Positions 37,289 through 44,725 of a DNA stretch of 64,000 nt are shown piece after piece (within the stretch, counting starts at the first letter, position 1; each line of letters starts with the position of its first letter). Below the pieces are notes generated by a model. That model saw only the letters and a list, made by a program, of their open reading frames with translations, did not search any database and had not been told where the DNA came from. Location: positions 1 to 64,000 of the forward strand of contig JAUWMR010000021.1 of NCBI GenBank assembly GCA_030613055.1. The letters run 5' to 3'. This DNA comes from Desulfobacteraceae bacterium. Lineage in GTDB: Bacteria > Desulfobacterota > DSM-4660 > Desulfatiglandales > Desulfatiglandaceae. A program made the position numbers and the translations under genes.

Positions 37289-37459
37289 GTGGTCAATTAG
37301 TTGAGTAGTTGAGTAGTTACTGTTTGCAGGTTGCCGACTATTCGCTGCTCGTTACCGGTTTTGGGTCTCGATCTTCAATTTACACTGAACCAAAATAATT
37401 TCGGAACCTTAGTTCACTTTAGTCACTTTAGGCATTTTAGCTCACTTTAGTCACTTATT

Positions 37460-37828
37460 ATGAGAACATTTGAATGTAAAATGTGCGGGGAATGCTGTTA
37501 TGGTGAAGGCGGCATTTTTCTTGAGCCCGGGGAAATTGAAGGAATCGCGCGTTTTTTGGAAATGACCCGGGATGAATATATTTCCGGGTTCTGTGAAAAA
37601 AGACATGGCCGCGTGGAACTCAAGACAGGGCCGGACGGGTTCTGTATCTTTTTTGACCCGAAAAAGAGCTGCCTGATCCACCCTGTCAAACCCGGGCGTT
37701 GTTCCCTCTGGCCCTTTTGCCCTGCCATCGTGAATGATAAAGAAAACTGGGAGCTGGCAAAAGATGCGTGTCCGGGTATCAATCCGGATTGTTCCTTTGA
37801 TGAGTTTGTAAGGCAGTTTAAGGAGTAA
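37460..37828 (+). CDS. YkgJ-family cysteine cluster protein
   Basis: 122 residues. CKMCGECCYG at the N-terminus and the later cysteines (CIFFD, CLIHPVKPGRCSLWPFCP, ACPG) are the YkgJ/UPF0153 cluster, likely to bind zinc or an iron-sulfur centre. The stop codon lies within a 41-bp dispersed repeat (37824-37864). Function of the family is unknown. Confidence 0.85.
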   Translation: MRTFECKMCGECCYGEGGIFLEPGEIEGIARFLEMTRDEYISGFCEKRHGRVELKTGPDGFCIFFDPKKSCLIHPVKPGRCSLWPFCPAIVNDKENWELAKDACPGINPDCSFDEFVRQFKE

Positions 37829-37864
37829 AGAATCCACGCCCATCGAAGATCCCGCTATGCGGGG
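37824..37864 (+). repeat. 41-bp dispersed repeat, copy 1
   Basis: Identical but for one base to 47730-47770 in the same orientation. It ends with the hairpin CCCGC-TAT-GCGGG. The ykgJ stop codon falls inside it. The hairpin core occurs again, inverted, at 63753-63765. Confidence 0.85.
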
Positions 37865-37907
37865 TTATCCTGTCAACTGTTTGTCATGCAGTAAAAATTG
37901 CGTTAAG

Positions 37908-38654
37908 ATGAATCTGCTGAGGAATCTTATTAATATTATCTATCCCCCTCGCTGTCTTGTATGCGGGGAATTCCTTCTTGAGGATTCCATCAGAGATAAA
38001 AACGGGGGAAATTCTTTTTGCCCGGCCTGTTTTACCGGCTTTAGCAGGATTACGTCTCCCAGGTGCCCCATGTGCGCCAGGCCTTTCGTCACGGAAAGTG
38101 GAGAGGACCATCTCTGCGAAGCGTGTTTGAGGAAAAGACCCAATTTTGACGCGGCCGGCGCGCCCTATCTTTATGACGGGCCCCTGATGACCGCCATTCA
38201 CAGCTTCAAATACGGCTCAAGAAGTTATATCGGCGATTCTTTAGGCCCGCTTCTAGCGCAGTTCGCCTGCGGCTGGCTCAGGGAATCCGGCAATTTGTTG
38301 ACCATGCCGGTTCCACTCCATCCTAAGAGACTGCGGGAGAGGGGTTTTAACCAGAGCCTGCTCCTTGCAATGCATGTTGTCAGGAGACTTAATACGGAAC
38401 TGGACTTTTTATCCTTAAGAAGGATAAGGTATACAGCACCACAGACAGGTCTCGGAAAGGACGAGAGGCGAAAAAATGTCCGGAAGGCATTTCAGGTTAT
38501 AAATCCAGAGGATGTTAAGGGAAAAACGGTTCTTTTGGTGGATGACGTGTTTACCACGGGAAACACCCTGAACGAATGCGCCCGTGTGCTTAAAAAGGCA
38601 GGGTGCGAGAAGGTCTTTTGCCTGATCCTGGCAAGGGCGGGAAATAGGGTTTAG
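37908..38654 (+). CDS. ComF-family phosphoribosyltransferase-like protein
   Basis: About 248 residues from ATG 37908 (an ATG 17 codons earlier lies over the repeat and lacks family similarity). An N-terminal zinc-finger part has CLVCG, CPACF, CPMC and CEAC pairs. The C-terminal phosphoribosyltransferase domain has VLLVDDVFTTGNTLNEC, the PRPP-binding loop. ComF proteins help DNA uptake in competent bacteria; elsewhere the role is unclear. rfaE2 follows after 4 bp. Confidence 0.88.
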   Translation: MNLLRNLINIIYPPRCLVCGEFLLEDSIRDKNGGNSFCPACFTGFSRITSPRCPMCARPFVTESGEDHLCEACLRKRPNFDAAGAPYLYDGPLMTAIHSFKYGSRSYIGDSLGPLLAQFACGWLRESGNLLTMPVPLHPKRLRERGFNQSLLLAMHVVRRLNTELDFLSLRRIRYTAPQTGLGKDERRKNVRKAFQVINPEDVKGKTVLLVDDVFTTGNTLNECARVLKKAGCEKVFCLILARAGNRV

Positions 38655-38658
38655 ATAG

Positions 38659-39150
38659 ATGGAAACATATCGCACGAAGATAAAGACCCTGGAAGAGGCA
38701 AAAAAGGAATGTGACCGGCTCAGGGCGTCAGGGAAAAAGATAGTATTTAGCAACGGCTGCTTTGACATGCTTCATCCCGGGCATACTCGCTATCTATACA
38801 CCGCACGGGAATTAGGGGATCACCTGATTGTTGCCGTGAACAGCGACCGCTCTGTCAGGGTTATTAAAGGCCCCCAAAGACCTGTCTTGCCCGAGCAGGT
38901 AAGAGCGGAACTTGTAGCGGCCCTCAGTTGCGTGGACACTGTCCTTATCTTTGACGAGGATAATCCCCTCGATGTAATCCGGCACCTGTTGCCGGGTATA
39001 CTTGTTAAAGGCGGAGACTGGGAAGAAGATGATATCATAGGGTCAAATGTGGTTAAAGAGGCAGGCGGTGAAGTCAGGCGAATCCCCTTTATTTCCGGTT
39101 TTTCAACAACCGACCTTATTAAAAAAATAAGAACTCAAGTAACACTTTGA
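38659..39150 (+). CDS. rfaE2: D-glycero-beta-D-manno-heptose 1-phosphate adenylyltransferase
   Basis: 163 residues. FSNGCFDMLHPGHTRYLY gives the HxGH nucleotidyltransferase motif and VNSDRSVRVIKGPQRPV and GFSTTDLIKKI are typical of the HldE C-terminal domain. It makes ADP-heptose precursor for LPS inner core. As a separate protein it lacks the kinase half; the matching kinase would be elsewhere (a GHMP kinase at 43362 is not of the expected PfkB type). It supports a Gram-negative envelope. Confidence 0.93.
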   Translation: METYRTKIKTLEEAKKECDRLRASGKKIVFSNGCFDMLHPGHTRYLYTARELGDHLIVAVNSDRSVRVIKGPQRPVLPEQVRAELVAALSCVDTVLIFDEDNPLDVIRHLLPGILVKGGDWEEDDIIGSNVVKEAGGEVRRIPFISGFSTTDLIKKIRTQVTL

Positions 39151-39175
39151 TGAACTCGTAAACGGTCGAAAAGTA

Positions 39176-39204
39176 CGTCATTGCGAGCGTAGCGAAGCAA
39201 TCTC
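39176..39204 (+). repeat. CGTCATTGCGAGC intergenic repeat
   Basis: This stretch has the form CGTCATTGCGAGC...GAAGCAATCTC, a dispersed intergenic repeat common in many proteobacterial genomes. A short partial complement (GAGATTGC) follows at about 39230. It is the only copy seen in the window. Confidence 0.55.
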
Positions 39205-39346
39205 ATTGGCTGTAACAGATTGAAATCAGGAGATTGCGGAGCCTGGATGTTTAAAACGATATTGCCAGACCACCATATGCCTGCTATAAATATAAAATTC
39301 ATGGGACTTGAGCCCTAAGCCTTTCACCTATAAACTGTTTTTTTTT

Positions 39347-39423
39347 GCGCCCATAGCTCAGCTGGATAGAGTGACGGACTACGAATCCGTAGGTCGGGTG
39401 TTCGAATCACCCTGGGCGCACCA
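39347..39423 (+). tRNA. tRNA-Arg (anticodon ACG)
   Basis: 77 nt with encoded CCA. The acceptor stem GCGCCCA pairs with TGGGCGC. The D-arm (AGCTCAGCTGGATAGAG), the anticodon loop CTACGAA with ACG, and the T-arm GGGTGTTCGAATCACCC fold as expected. Discriminator base A. The A34 requires deamination to inosine by TadA. The open frames overlapping it on both strands are not real genes. Confidence 0.97.
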
Positions 39424-39459
39424 TGAAAATCAAAAGGGAAACTATCGAAGATCTTGTCA

Positions 39460-40179
39460 TTATCCAACCCACGGGGGCACAAGCCGCCAGGCATCCCGCA
39501 ATTCTTTATCAAGGCTTCTACATTCGGGTTCTTTTACAGCCAGAAACGACCAGTATTTCTGTGAGTGGTTCATGTGAATGGTGTGGCAGAGCTCGTGGAG
39601 AAATACATACCGAACGAGGGGCATCGGCAGAAACAGCAATTTCAGATTCAGGCTTATAGTTTTATATCGAGAACAGCTTGCCCACCGCGTTTTCTGACAT
39701 CTTACAATGGCTTTATTGAATTTGAGGGAATTATCCGCGCCAACCTGTTCAAGCCGTGAAATAAGCGTTTCCTTTGCCTTACGTGTAAGCCATCTTTTCA
39801 AGGCGGCTTTGCATGCTGCCTTATCCTGTATATTGCCTCGAATCGACAGCTGGGCGGTTCCGTCCTCGTATGCCCCCACCCAGGCGGCCTTCCCGGTTCG
39901 GTACTGAAGGCTCCAGTTTTCGCCGACAGCGGGAAGTGATATATGATCAGGCAGAATTATGTCAGATTCTTTAATCGCAAATTTGGCCTGATGCTCAATT
40001 TTTCTTTTGGCTGTTCGAATCCAGCGGTTATTTTTCCTGAGTACTTCAGGTATAAGATTCAGGTCAAACCCCTTCGGCACTATAACCTCCAGGCCGTTTT
40101 GTAATGACATCTTTAATCGGAGGTGCTTTGCTCTCGGACTTTTTCGCACCCTGTATTCAAACAATCCCAAGTTCATCAT
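39460..40179 (-). CDS. YgjP-like (DUF45) metallopeptidase
   Basis: 239 residues. The zinc motif HELCH with a third His 9-10 residues later (HELCHTIHMNHSQKYW) is the YgjP/WLM signature. RWASCSRYKTISLN is the conserved preceding strand. The N-terminus has the SPRAKHLRLKMSLQNGLEVIVP segment typical of the family. It is convergent with tRNA-Arg, 37 bp away. The family is often encoded beside restriction-modification or mobile DNA, but no such gene is directly adjacent here. Confidence 0.88.
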   Translation of the reverse strand: MMNLGLFEYRVRKSPRAKHLRLKMSLQNGLEVIVPKGFDLNLIPEVLRKNNRWIRTAKRKIEHQAKFAIKESDIILPDHISLPAVGENWSLQYRTGKAAWVGAYEDGTAQLSIRGNIQDKAACKAALKRWLTRKAKETLISRLEQVGADNSLKFNKAIVRCQKTRWASCSRYKTISLNLKLLFLPMPLVRYVFLHELCHTIHMNHSQKYWSFLAVKEPECRSLDKELRDAWRLVPPWVG

Positions 40180-40361
40180 GACTTCCCTTTGCCAGGGTTG
40201 CAGTATCGGACTTCCACGTCCCCCTCATGGATCAGATGTAGCCGGTCTTTAACATGAACGGGCAGTTAAAATGTCTTTTGGAGGGCGGGAACAAGGCCTT
40301 GGTGAAGCCGAATAGTATCTGCTCAATAAATCAGGGTAAGTGCCTTTACATACCAATCTAC

Positions 40362-40431
40362 TGGATTCCCGCTTTCGCGGGAATGACAGGCACTTATCCC
40401 ACTCCGTCATTCCCGCGAAAGCGGGAATCCA
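40362..40431. repeat. REP pair (BIME-like), ATTCCCGC family
   Basis: Two exact 26-bp inverted copies, 40362-40387 and 40406-40431, are separated by 18 bp. Each can fold into its own hairpin, or the two can pair with each other. Same family as 21067-21160. It lies 1.3 kb from a REP-associated-type transposase gene. Confidence 0.9.
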
Positions 40432-40490
40432 TAAGCTATACCCCTAAATATTGAGATGATACGCAGAATATTTTGAAAACTTAGGGAAAC

Positions 40491-40543
40491 TTAACTAAAG
40501 TTAGTTAGTTAGTCAAGAAAAACACAACGCTTTTTGAGCGTTG
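40491..40543 (+). repeat. 50-bp dispersed repeat, copy 2, with hairpin
   Basis: Matches 195-244 at 46 of 50 bases. Here the 3' hairpin is longer: CAACGCT (40525-40531), loop TTTTG, AGCGTTG (40537-40543). The 5' part is a run of TTAGTTAG units. Confidence 0.75.
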
Positions 40544-40831
40544 GTGGTTAAAGAGCAGTGACGAGTGACAAGTGAAGAGTAACGAGTTAAAAGAGGGAGG
40601 AGGTTGACCTGCGGGATTGCGCCCCAATGAAACATGTTTTGGGTTTCTCGCGGAAACACCTCCGCTCAAATTCCGGGATTTTGCGGGCTCAACTTGCATT
40701 CAGCTAATACTTCTGCTAATATATCAAGCCATTAGCAGGTTCATCTTAACACGCTATTTATTAAAGTTTTTGGTAGTAGATTTTTCAGGTGTTGTATAAT
40801 AATCAATATTATAAATAATAGCATTCCGTAG

Positions 40832-41047
40832 CTAAAGGACAGTCATACAGGTGACTTCCGGCCCGCGGCGGGCGAGGCACCCCATAAGTTTACGCCTCCC
40901 GACAAGTTCGGGATCTGCGACATGACGGTGACGGTCACGGACATCGTACCCGGGGGCTTACGCCGCGCTCTTTCAGCCGACAGCTCACTGCTGCGGCTGG
41001 AGTACATCAAAGGGTTCAACGCTTCGCGTTCTACCCTTCGGCCCTAA
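40832..41047 (+). pseudogene. GC-rich open block without start, probable remnant
   Basis: This stretch is clearly richer in G and C than its flanks. One frame is open for 71 codons from a TAG at 40829 to TAA at 41045 and reads like protein (PPDKFGICDM, GGLRRALSADSS, YIKGFNASRSTLRP), but the only ATG is at 40922. Two good hairpins lie inside: CAGCCG...CGGCTG around 40974-41000 and AAGGGT...ACCCTT near 41010-41038. It could be the end of a lost gene or a structured RNA. It ends 25 bp before the nucleotidyltransferase gene. Confidence 0.35.
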
Positions 41048-41072
41048 AGAAAAACATACAGAGAGGGAACCA

Positions 41073-41528
41073 ATGAATATCTTCGACGAATTCATAGAAA
41101 TAATAAAACATATCGAACGTGATAAACTAAGGTATGCTCTTGTTGGCGGAGTAGCAATGGCGTTTTACGCAGAAGCTCGATTCACTCAAGATATTGACCT
41201 GTTGATAGAGCCAAATGATTTCGATAAAGCCGTTCGGATTCTGGAAAAACACGGATATTTTGAATCAACAGAGCCATGGACGTTTAGAACCACTCCTTTA
41301 ACCTTGCATCGTTTTTTAAAGGTTATTGAAAATGACCAAATGATTATAGACCTTTTAGTAGCAGGAAATAAAAGGCATTTGAAAATTATTCATAACGCGC
41401 TTGAAGCCCAGGGTGAATATGGAATTGCCCGTGTAGCCGATAAATCTGACATAATTTGGTTGAAAAGAAAAAGAAATTCCCTTCAAGATCAGGCTGACAT
41501 TGAAAGGTTAGAAAATGAAAAAGATTGA
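41073..41528 (+). CDS. Nucleotidyltransferase of the AbiEii/MNT type
   Basis: 151 residues. YALVGGVAMAFYAEARFTQDIDLLIE contains the GG and DxD motifs of nucleotidyltransferases; the third acidic residue lies in IIDLLV near 90. Small proteins of this kind act as toxins or antitoxins by transferring nucleotides to tRNA or partners (AbiE, MntA). AGAGGGA precedes the ATG. A short open frame overlaps the end and could be a partner. AT-rich relative to the core genes, in line with acquisition. Confidence 0.82.
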   Translation: MNIFDEFIEIIKHIERDKLRYALVGGVAMAFYAEARFTQDIDLLIEPNDFDKAVRILEKHGYFESTEPWTFRTTPLTLHRFLKVIENDQMIIDLLVAGNKRHLKIIHNALEAQGEYGIARVADKSDIIWLKRKRNSLQDQADIERLENEKD

Positions 41529-41649
41529 AAATGTACTTAGTCAGCTTAGCAAGCTTTATGAATTCAACATGAAGCTTCACACATATACGCTGAAAAAGAT
41601 AAATAACAGACAACAAATCGTTCGAGCGGACAGCAAGAAGGTTGAGTGA
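41515..41649 (+). CDS. Small 44-residue open frame overlapping the nucleotidyltransferase
   Basis: Starts with ATG 14 bp before the end of the nucleotidyltransferase gene, with AGGTTAG just upstream, and ends at TGA 41647-41649. The product is lysine-rich and predicted helical (KKIENVLSQLSKLYEF, YTLKKINNRQQIV). It stops only 3 bp before the inverted repeat of the transposase unit, so its tail may have been cut by that insertion. It may be the second part of a two-gene module; I do not recognise it. Confidence 0.4.
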   Translation: MKKIENVLSQLSKLYEFNMKLHTYTLKKINNRQQIVRADSKKVE

Positions 41650-41652
41650 AAG

Positions 41653-42735
41653 GGGACGTTCTTCACATTTTCACTTGCAAAATATATTTAGCCATGTTAT
41701 TCATAGCATATGCCGAGACAATCACGAATAGATGCCCCAGAGGCCTTGCATCACATTATCGCAAGAGGAAATGAGAAACGAAAAATATTTGAAGATAAAT
41801 TGGATCGAAAAAAGTTTTTAGTCCGCCTTGAAGATATCCTATCCCATACCCTAACAGTTTGCTATGCATGGGCTCTTATCCCAAACCATTTTCATCTTTT
41901 GCTGCGGACAGGAACCGTTCCGATTGCTACAGTCATGCGTCGGCTGTTAACGGGATACGCGATCTACTTCAATCGCAGACACCGCCGTTATGGTCATTTA
42001 TTTCAAAATCGCTACAAATCAGTCCTTTGCCAGGAGGACCCCTATTTTTTGGAGTTGGTCCGTTATATCCATTTAAATCCATTACGCGCCAAAGTTGTTA
42101 AGGACTTAAGATCTCTTGATAAGTTCCCCTATTCAGGTCACAGTGCCTTGATGGGAAGGGTTGAACATGAATGGCAGGACACGGATTATGTATTGGAATG
42201 GTTTGGCAAGAGGGTTAAAGGGGCTCGTTCTAAGTATCGTGATTTTATAAAAGAAGGTGTGACCATGGGCAAACGGCCTGATCTTACGGGTGGTGGTTTA
42301 GTCCGTAGCGTTGGAGGATGGTTGAATCTTTTAGAGATGCGTAGAGCGAAAGTGTTTGTAAAAGGAGATGAGAGGATCTTAGGTGAAGGTGATTTTGTAG
42401 AACAAATCCTCCAAACAGCCGGGGAAGCGTTTGAGAAGAGATCTCTTTTAGTGACCCAAGGATGGGATATAGACAAAGTGGCTGAACATGTAGCCAAATT
42501 GTTGGGTATGGATGTTTCGGAGGTCTGGTCTTTAGGCAAATACAGGCATATTGTAAAGGCCCGGAGTTTACTTTGTTATTGGGCCACTAGAGAGTTGGGA
42601 ATAAGTATGGCTTCCTTGGCGGAAAGGCTTAAACTATCGCCTGCAGCCGTGACGCAGTCTGTGGAGAGGGGTGAAAGGCTTGTAAAGGAAAATCATTATC
42701 ATTTCCCCTAAAAGTGTAAATGTGAAGAACGTCCC
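41653..42735 (+). mobile_element. Transposase unit bounded by 24-bp inverted repeats
   Basis: Positions 41653-41676 and 42712-42735 are inverted copies with one mismatch, both beginning GGGACGTTCTTCACATTT when read inward. They enclose a single gene, the Y1-type transposase. No target duplication is seen. The repeats lie 33 bp upstream of the start codon and touch the stop codon. Confidence 0.82.
41710..42711 (+). CDS. Y1 (HUH) transposase, REP-associated type, with DnaA-like C-terminus
   Basis: 333 residues. The N-terminal Y1_Tnp domain has the HUH motif in IPNHFHLLLRTG near 56, LLTGYAIYFNRRHRRYGHLFQNRYKS, and YFLELVRYIHLNPLRA with the likely catalytic tyrosine. The C-terminal 100 residues resemble DnaA domain IV (VAKLLGMDVSEVW, RSLLCYWATREL, SPAAVTQSVERGER). 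Such RAYT proteins nick single-stranded DNA at REP-like hairpins and are linked to REP spreading. REP pairs occur 1.3 kb upstream and elsewhere in the window. The gene appears intact. Confidence 0.9.
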   Translation: MPRQSRIDAPEALHHIIARGNEKRKIFEDKLDRKKFLVRLEDILSHTLTVCYAWALIPNHFHLLLRTGTVPIATVMRRLLTGYAIYFNRRHRRYGHLFQNRYKSVLCQEDPYFLELVRYIHLNPLRAKVVKDLRSLDKFPYSGHSALMGRVEHEWQDTDYVLEWFGKRVKGARSKYRDFIKEGVTMGKRPDLTGGGLVRSVGGWLNLLEMRRAKVFVKGDERILGEGDFVEQILQTAGEAFEKRSLLVTQGWDIDKVAEHVAKLLGMDVSEVWSLGKYRHIVKARSLLCYWATRELGISMASLAERLKLSPAAVTQSVERGERLVKENHYHFP

Positions 42736-42757
42736 AGTAATTCAGGTGGAGTACGAT

Positions 42758-43288
42758 ATGTCCGCAAAGATAAATACAAGCGTCACCCTGCATAAAGGCA
42801 GGGTGTTTGAGCTGTTAAGAGAGAATATCACGCTGGATAATGGTGTAACCATTGACCTGGATCTTATCCGGCATCCCGGGGCCTCGGCAATCGTGCCGCT
42901 GTCTGGCAAAAACAGTCTGATAATGATTAAACAGTACCGTCATGCAGTAGGGGGTTATATCTGGGAGATTCCAGCGGGGACTTTCGATGGAGATGAAACG
43001 CCAATTGACTGCGCGAAGAGGGAACTCACCGAAGAGACGGGATTTTCCGCGAATGACTGGCACAAGCTTGGTGAAATAACGCCATTGCCCGGCTATTCAA
43101 ATGAACGCATACATATTTTTCTTGCCGCCGACCTTATCCCTGCCAGGCAAAATCTCGATAAAGATGAAATGCTCGATGTCCATGAGATAACAATGGAAAA
43201 TGCCCTTGAAATGATCCGCAAGGGCATGATTCAGGATAGCAAGACAATTTGCGGGCTATTTATTGCAGCCCAATGGCTTGATAATTAA
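42758..43288 (+). CDS. Nudix hydrolase, ADP-ribose pyrophosphatase-like
   Basis: 176 residues from ATG 42758, preceded by GGTGGAG; an upstream GTG lies inside the transposase inverted repeat. The Nudix box is complete (GTFDGDETPIDCAKRELTEE then TGF). A conserved proline-containing turn (LPGYSNERIH) 16-18 residues after the box fits ADP-ribose pyrophosphatases (NudF). The GHMP kinase follows 73 bp downstream. Confidence 0.9.
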   Translation: MSAKINTSVTLHKGRVFELLRENITLDNGVTIDLDLIRHPGASAIVPLSGKNSLIMIKQYRHAVGGYIWEIPAGTFDGDETPIDCAKRELTEETGFSANDWHKLGEITPLPGYSNERIHIFLAADLIPARQNLDKDEMLDVHEITMENALEMIRKGMIQDSKTICGLFIAAQWLDN

Positions 43289-43361
43289 CACCCGGCACCA
43301 GGCCGTCTGATTTCAGACACTCTAACGGTTTTAAAACCCCGAGGAATGAGGAGTTCGTTAC

Positions 43362-44414
43362 ATGGCTGAGTCCTTAAAACGGCTTTTAACCCAGCATCCG
43401 GTGGAGGCATCGGCCCCGTGCCGCATTGATTCCGGCGGCACATGGGATATAAAGGCGATGGCGCTCCCATTAGCAGGAGTAAATCCGACTACCGTCAACA
43501 TCGCCCTGAACCTGAGAACCTCCGTAGTCCTGACCCCCTATGAAGACGGCCGTGTGAGAATATCTTCCGAAGGCTTTTCAAAAGATGAAGATGCCTCTAT
43601 TGACAGGCTTCCCCTTGATGTGCCTTTCGGCCTTTTTTATGCTGCTGTCTCCTACTTTGGTTTTCATGGACTTGAGGTTCGCATCAGATCCCAGTCTCCG
43701 GTAAAATCCGCATTAGGTGGCTCGAGTACGGCCCTGGTGGCCCTGATCAAGGCCCTTTCAAAGATGTCGGCCAGTCTCGGTAGCAAAAACCTGTCTGCCA
43801 TGGAAATCCTGCACCTGGCATATCACCTTGAAGATGGCATAAGTGGCGGCAACTGCGGTCTTCAGGATCAGGCGGCCGCTGTTTACGGCGGGGTAAATCA
43901 ATGGAAATGGAACTATGGGCGCCAAACCGCTCCCTTCGAAAGGCATGCACTCCTGGGAAAGGAAGGGCAGAAAGAGCTTTCAGGCCGCCTTTTAGTGGCC
44001 TACAGCGGCGAAACCCACGTCTCTTCGAAGACCAACCGTGACTGGATAAAAGACTTCCTTTCAGGCCGAACAAGGGCAGGATGGATCAAGGTCAATGAAA
44101 TTGTACACAGCCTGGCGCGGGCCGTAAAAAAAATGAACTGGAAACAGGCCGCCGGTCTTCTTCGGGAAGAGGTGGCTTTGCGCAGGGAACTCACTCCCGA
44201 GGCACTGATACCGATCACCGAAAGGCTGGTGGACCAGGCGGAACATGAAGGGTGCGGGGCCAGGTTTGCAGGCGCTGGAGCAGGTGGCTCCATATGGGCC
44301 CTTGGCGAGAAGAAAAATATTGAGCGTTTAAGAAAAACCTGGAGAGACACCTTAGCCCCGGTCAAAGGTGCTATGATCCTCGATTGTGCGGTAGAACCTG
44401 AAGGAGTGAAATAA
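43362..44414 (+). CDS. GHMP-family small-molecule kinase
   Basis: 350 residues. APCRIDSGGTWDIKAM at the N-terminus, the ATP loop SPVKSALGGSSTALVALI near 110, and the C-terminal FAGAGAGGSIWAL define the GHMP superfamily. The pattern resembles heptose or galacturonate kinases more than mevalonate kinases, but the substrate cannot be stated. ATG 43362 follows ATGAGGAG. Confidence 0.85.
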   Translation: MAESLKRLLTQHPVEASAPCRIDSGGTWDIKAMALPLAGVNPTTVNIALNLRTSVVLTPYEDGRVRISSEGFSKDEDASIDRLPLDVPFGLFYAAVSYFGFHGLEVRIRSQSPVKSALGGSSTALVALIKALSKMSASLGSKNLSAMEILHLAYHLEDGISGGNCGLQDQAAAVYGGVNQWKWNYGRQTAPFERHALLGKEGQKELSGRLLVAYSGETHVSSKTNRDWIKDFLSGRTRAGWIKVNEIVHSLARAVKKMNWKQAAGLLREEVALRRELTPEALIPITERLVDQAEHEGCGARFAGAGAGGSIWALGEKKNIERLRKTWRDTLAPVKGAMILDCAVEPEGVK

Positions 44415-44444
44415 AGGTAACCCTGAACCTGTGAACGCCTGCGG

Positions 44445-44717
44445 TTAATTTTTTTGTTCTATATAAACTGGGCCAATTTCCCCTGTCTTAAAAATTCCTT
44501 TGAACTCTTTAAGCAGGGCGTTTGTCGCCTGTTCCACCATCATGATATCACCCTCGCAGACGAGGCCCATATCAAGTTTCTCAATGGCGCGATTCAACTC
44601 CTCAAACTGCTTGAGGTAATCCTGGTTGTCGTTTTCAGCACTGATGGTCTTATGCACATCGATAATTGTCCCGATGCAATTCTCTATCCTGAGCCGGTTT
44701 TTGTTCTTCAAATCCAT
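44445..44717 (-). CDS. Hypothetical 90-residue protein
   Basis: Mostly helical and charged (YLKQFEELNRAIEKLDMGLV, MMVEQATNALLKEFKGIF). No motif recognised. It is encoded 8 bp downstream of the zinc-ribbon gene at 44726 and in the same direction, at the end of the PilT-ATPase run, so it is probably co-transcribed with it. Confidence 0.65.
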   Translation of the reverse strand: MDLKNKNRLRIENCIGTIIDVHKTISAENDNQDYLKQFEELNRAIEKLDMGLVCEGDIMMVEQATNALLKEFKGIFKTGEIGPVYIEQKN

Positions 44718-44725
44718 ATTTTCAA

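Larger units (their letters stand above)
40180..41072. other. Repeat-rich spacer of about 0.9 kb
   Basis: This stretch contains, in order, a REP pair (40362-40431), the second copy of the 50-bp repeat with a hairpin (40491-40543), a low-complexity GAGTGACAAGTGAAGAG-like tract near 40560 and a GC-rich block (40832-41047). The AT-rich part 40690-40830 holds nothing I recognise. The density of repeats and shift in base composition mark it as accessory DNA. Confidence 0.6.

Noticed and set aside
39347-39423. tRNA-Arg as attachment site of an integrated island
   Set aside because: No integrase gene lies nearby and I see no second copy of the tRNA 3' end in the following 3 kb.
39308-39577. Open frame across the tRNA on the plus strand
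   Set aside because: It overlaps the complete tRNA gene and has no recognisable protein features.
38659-44414. LPS heptose pathway from rfaE2 together with the GHMP kinase
   Set aside because: The two genes are 4 kb apart with accessory DNA between, and the expected kinase partner of RfaE2 is of the PfkB type, so the link cannot be supported.
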